Below are positions 5,611 through 5,995 of a stretch of DNA of 5,995 bases, in pieces (position 1 is the first letter of the stretch; each line of letters starts with the position of its first letter). The DNA comes from Methylomonas sp. Its GTDB lineage: Bacteria; Pseudomonadota; Gammaproteobacteria; Methylococcales; Methylomonadaceae. The notes below the pieces were generated by a model, which was not told where the DNA came from, made no database searches, and was given only the letters and a program-made list of their open reading frames with translations. The stretch is from assembly GCA_026989715.1 (NCBI GenBank), contig JALSIU010000037.1, positions 1 to 5,995 of the forward strand. Direction: 5' to 3'. Both the position numbers and the translations under genes were made by a program.

Positions 5611-5995
5611 AGTGGTTTTGGATGCATGCGTGTTTACTAAATTATTTTTGCAAGAGCCTGACCAGCAACAAGCACTTGAGTTAATTACCACGTTGACCAA
5701 TAGCAATATTCAAGTGCTGGTACCGTCTTTATTTTTATATGAAGTTTTAAGTATTGCAACCATTAGTTGTTTTCCGACTCAAAGTGCTTATGATTTGATT
5801 AGCCAATATCAGCGAGCCAATTTGGATATAGTAGAACCAGATCAGCAGACTATGTTAAAAGCAATTGCGATATGTGAGCAGGGGCATGAAAAATCAGGGT
5901 TCCCTTCTTTTTATGATGCAAGCTATCATGCATTAGCGATTATCAATGCATGTCATTTTATTACTGCGGATAAACGGCATATTGCTAAAGCCAAA
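5603..5995 (+). CDS. VapC-type PIN-domain toxin (RNase), 3' end cut by window edge
   Basis: From the ATG at 5603, 131 codons run open to the window edge. PIN toxins are typically about 130-150 residues, so little is missing. It starts MHKVVLDACVFTKLFLQEPD, the PIN first strand with D7. Then come SLFLYEVL with E47, FPSFYDASYHALAI with D105, and HFITADKRHIAKAK with D123. All four acidic positions that hold the metal ions of PIN nucleases are present, so it should be active. VapC toxins cleave specific RNAs (tRNA or rRNA) in the cytoplasm and stop translation when the antitoxin is lost. The ATG lies inside the antitoxin's last codons (8-base overlap), the usual arrangement. The target cannot be read from the sequence. 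Any C-terminal extension is unseen. Confidence 0.88.
   Translation, partial: MHKVVLDACVFTKLFLQEPDQQQALELITTLTNSNIQVLVPSLFLYEVLSIATISCFPTQSAYDLISQYQRANLDIVEPDQQTMLKAIAICEQGHEKSGFPSFYDASYHALAIINACHFITADKRHIAKAK

Overview
The window looks like a chromosomal piece of a Gram-negative, gammaproteobacterium-type organism with moderate-to-low GC. The evidence is an LPS-type family 9 glycosyltransferase, a full-length RecC (found mainly in proteobacteria with RecBCD) and a secreted HvfA-like peptide precursor. I cannot place it in a genus. Protein similarities are judged by eye from family knowledge; no search was run.

Layout, left to right. (1) Positions 1-898, minus strand: a family 9 glycosyltransferase (LPS heptosyltransferase type) whose C-terminus runs off the left edge. 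(2) Positions 969-4118, minus strand: recC, the RecBCD subunit that reads Chi. It is complete and has neither recB nor recD beside it. (3) Positions 4119-4385: a divergent intergenic region with two small dyads and a possible ECF-type promoter facing right. (4) Positions 4386-5150, plus strand: a secreted, Cys/Met/Gly/Lys-rich repeat protein. It has the marks of HvfA-family precursors, the RiPP metallophores or copper-sequestering 'bufferins' modified by MNIO (DUF692) enzymes. Three 33-residue units carry cysteines at exactly conserved spacing. (5) Positions 5164-5196: a perfect 11-bp hairpin just after that gene. (6) Positions 5341-5995, plus strand: a type II toxin-antitoxin pair, a ribbon-helix-helix antitoxin overlapping a VapC-type PIN toxin that is cut by the right edge. 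An imperfect direct repeat lies upstream and may be the operator.

How they work together: the window holds four separate units rather than one pathway. Only the antitoxin/toxin pair forms an obvious operon. recC and the glycosyltransferase are co-directional with a 70-bp gap, but a good -10 box in that gap suggests the glycosyltransferase may have its own promoter. The most unusual element is the HvfA-like precursor. It stands alone, with none of its usual partners (MNIO enzyme, DUF2063 partner, DoxX-like protein) on either side, so any modification would have to be supplied from elsewhere in the genome. A second point of interest is that RecC differs from E. coli RecC at several Chi-recognition positions, which suggests a different Chi sequence.
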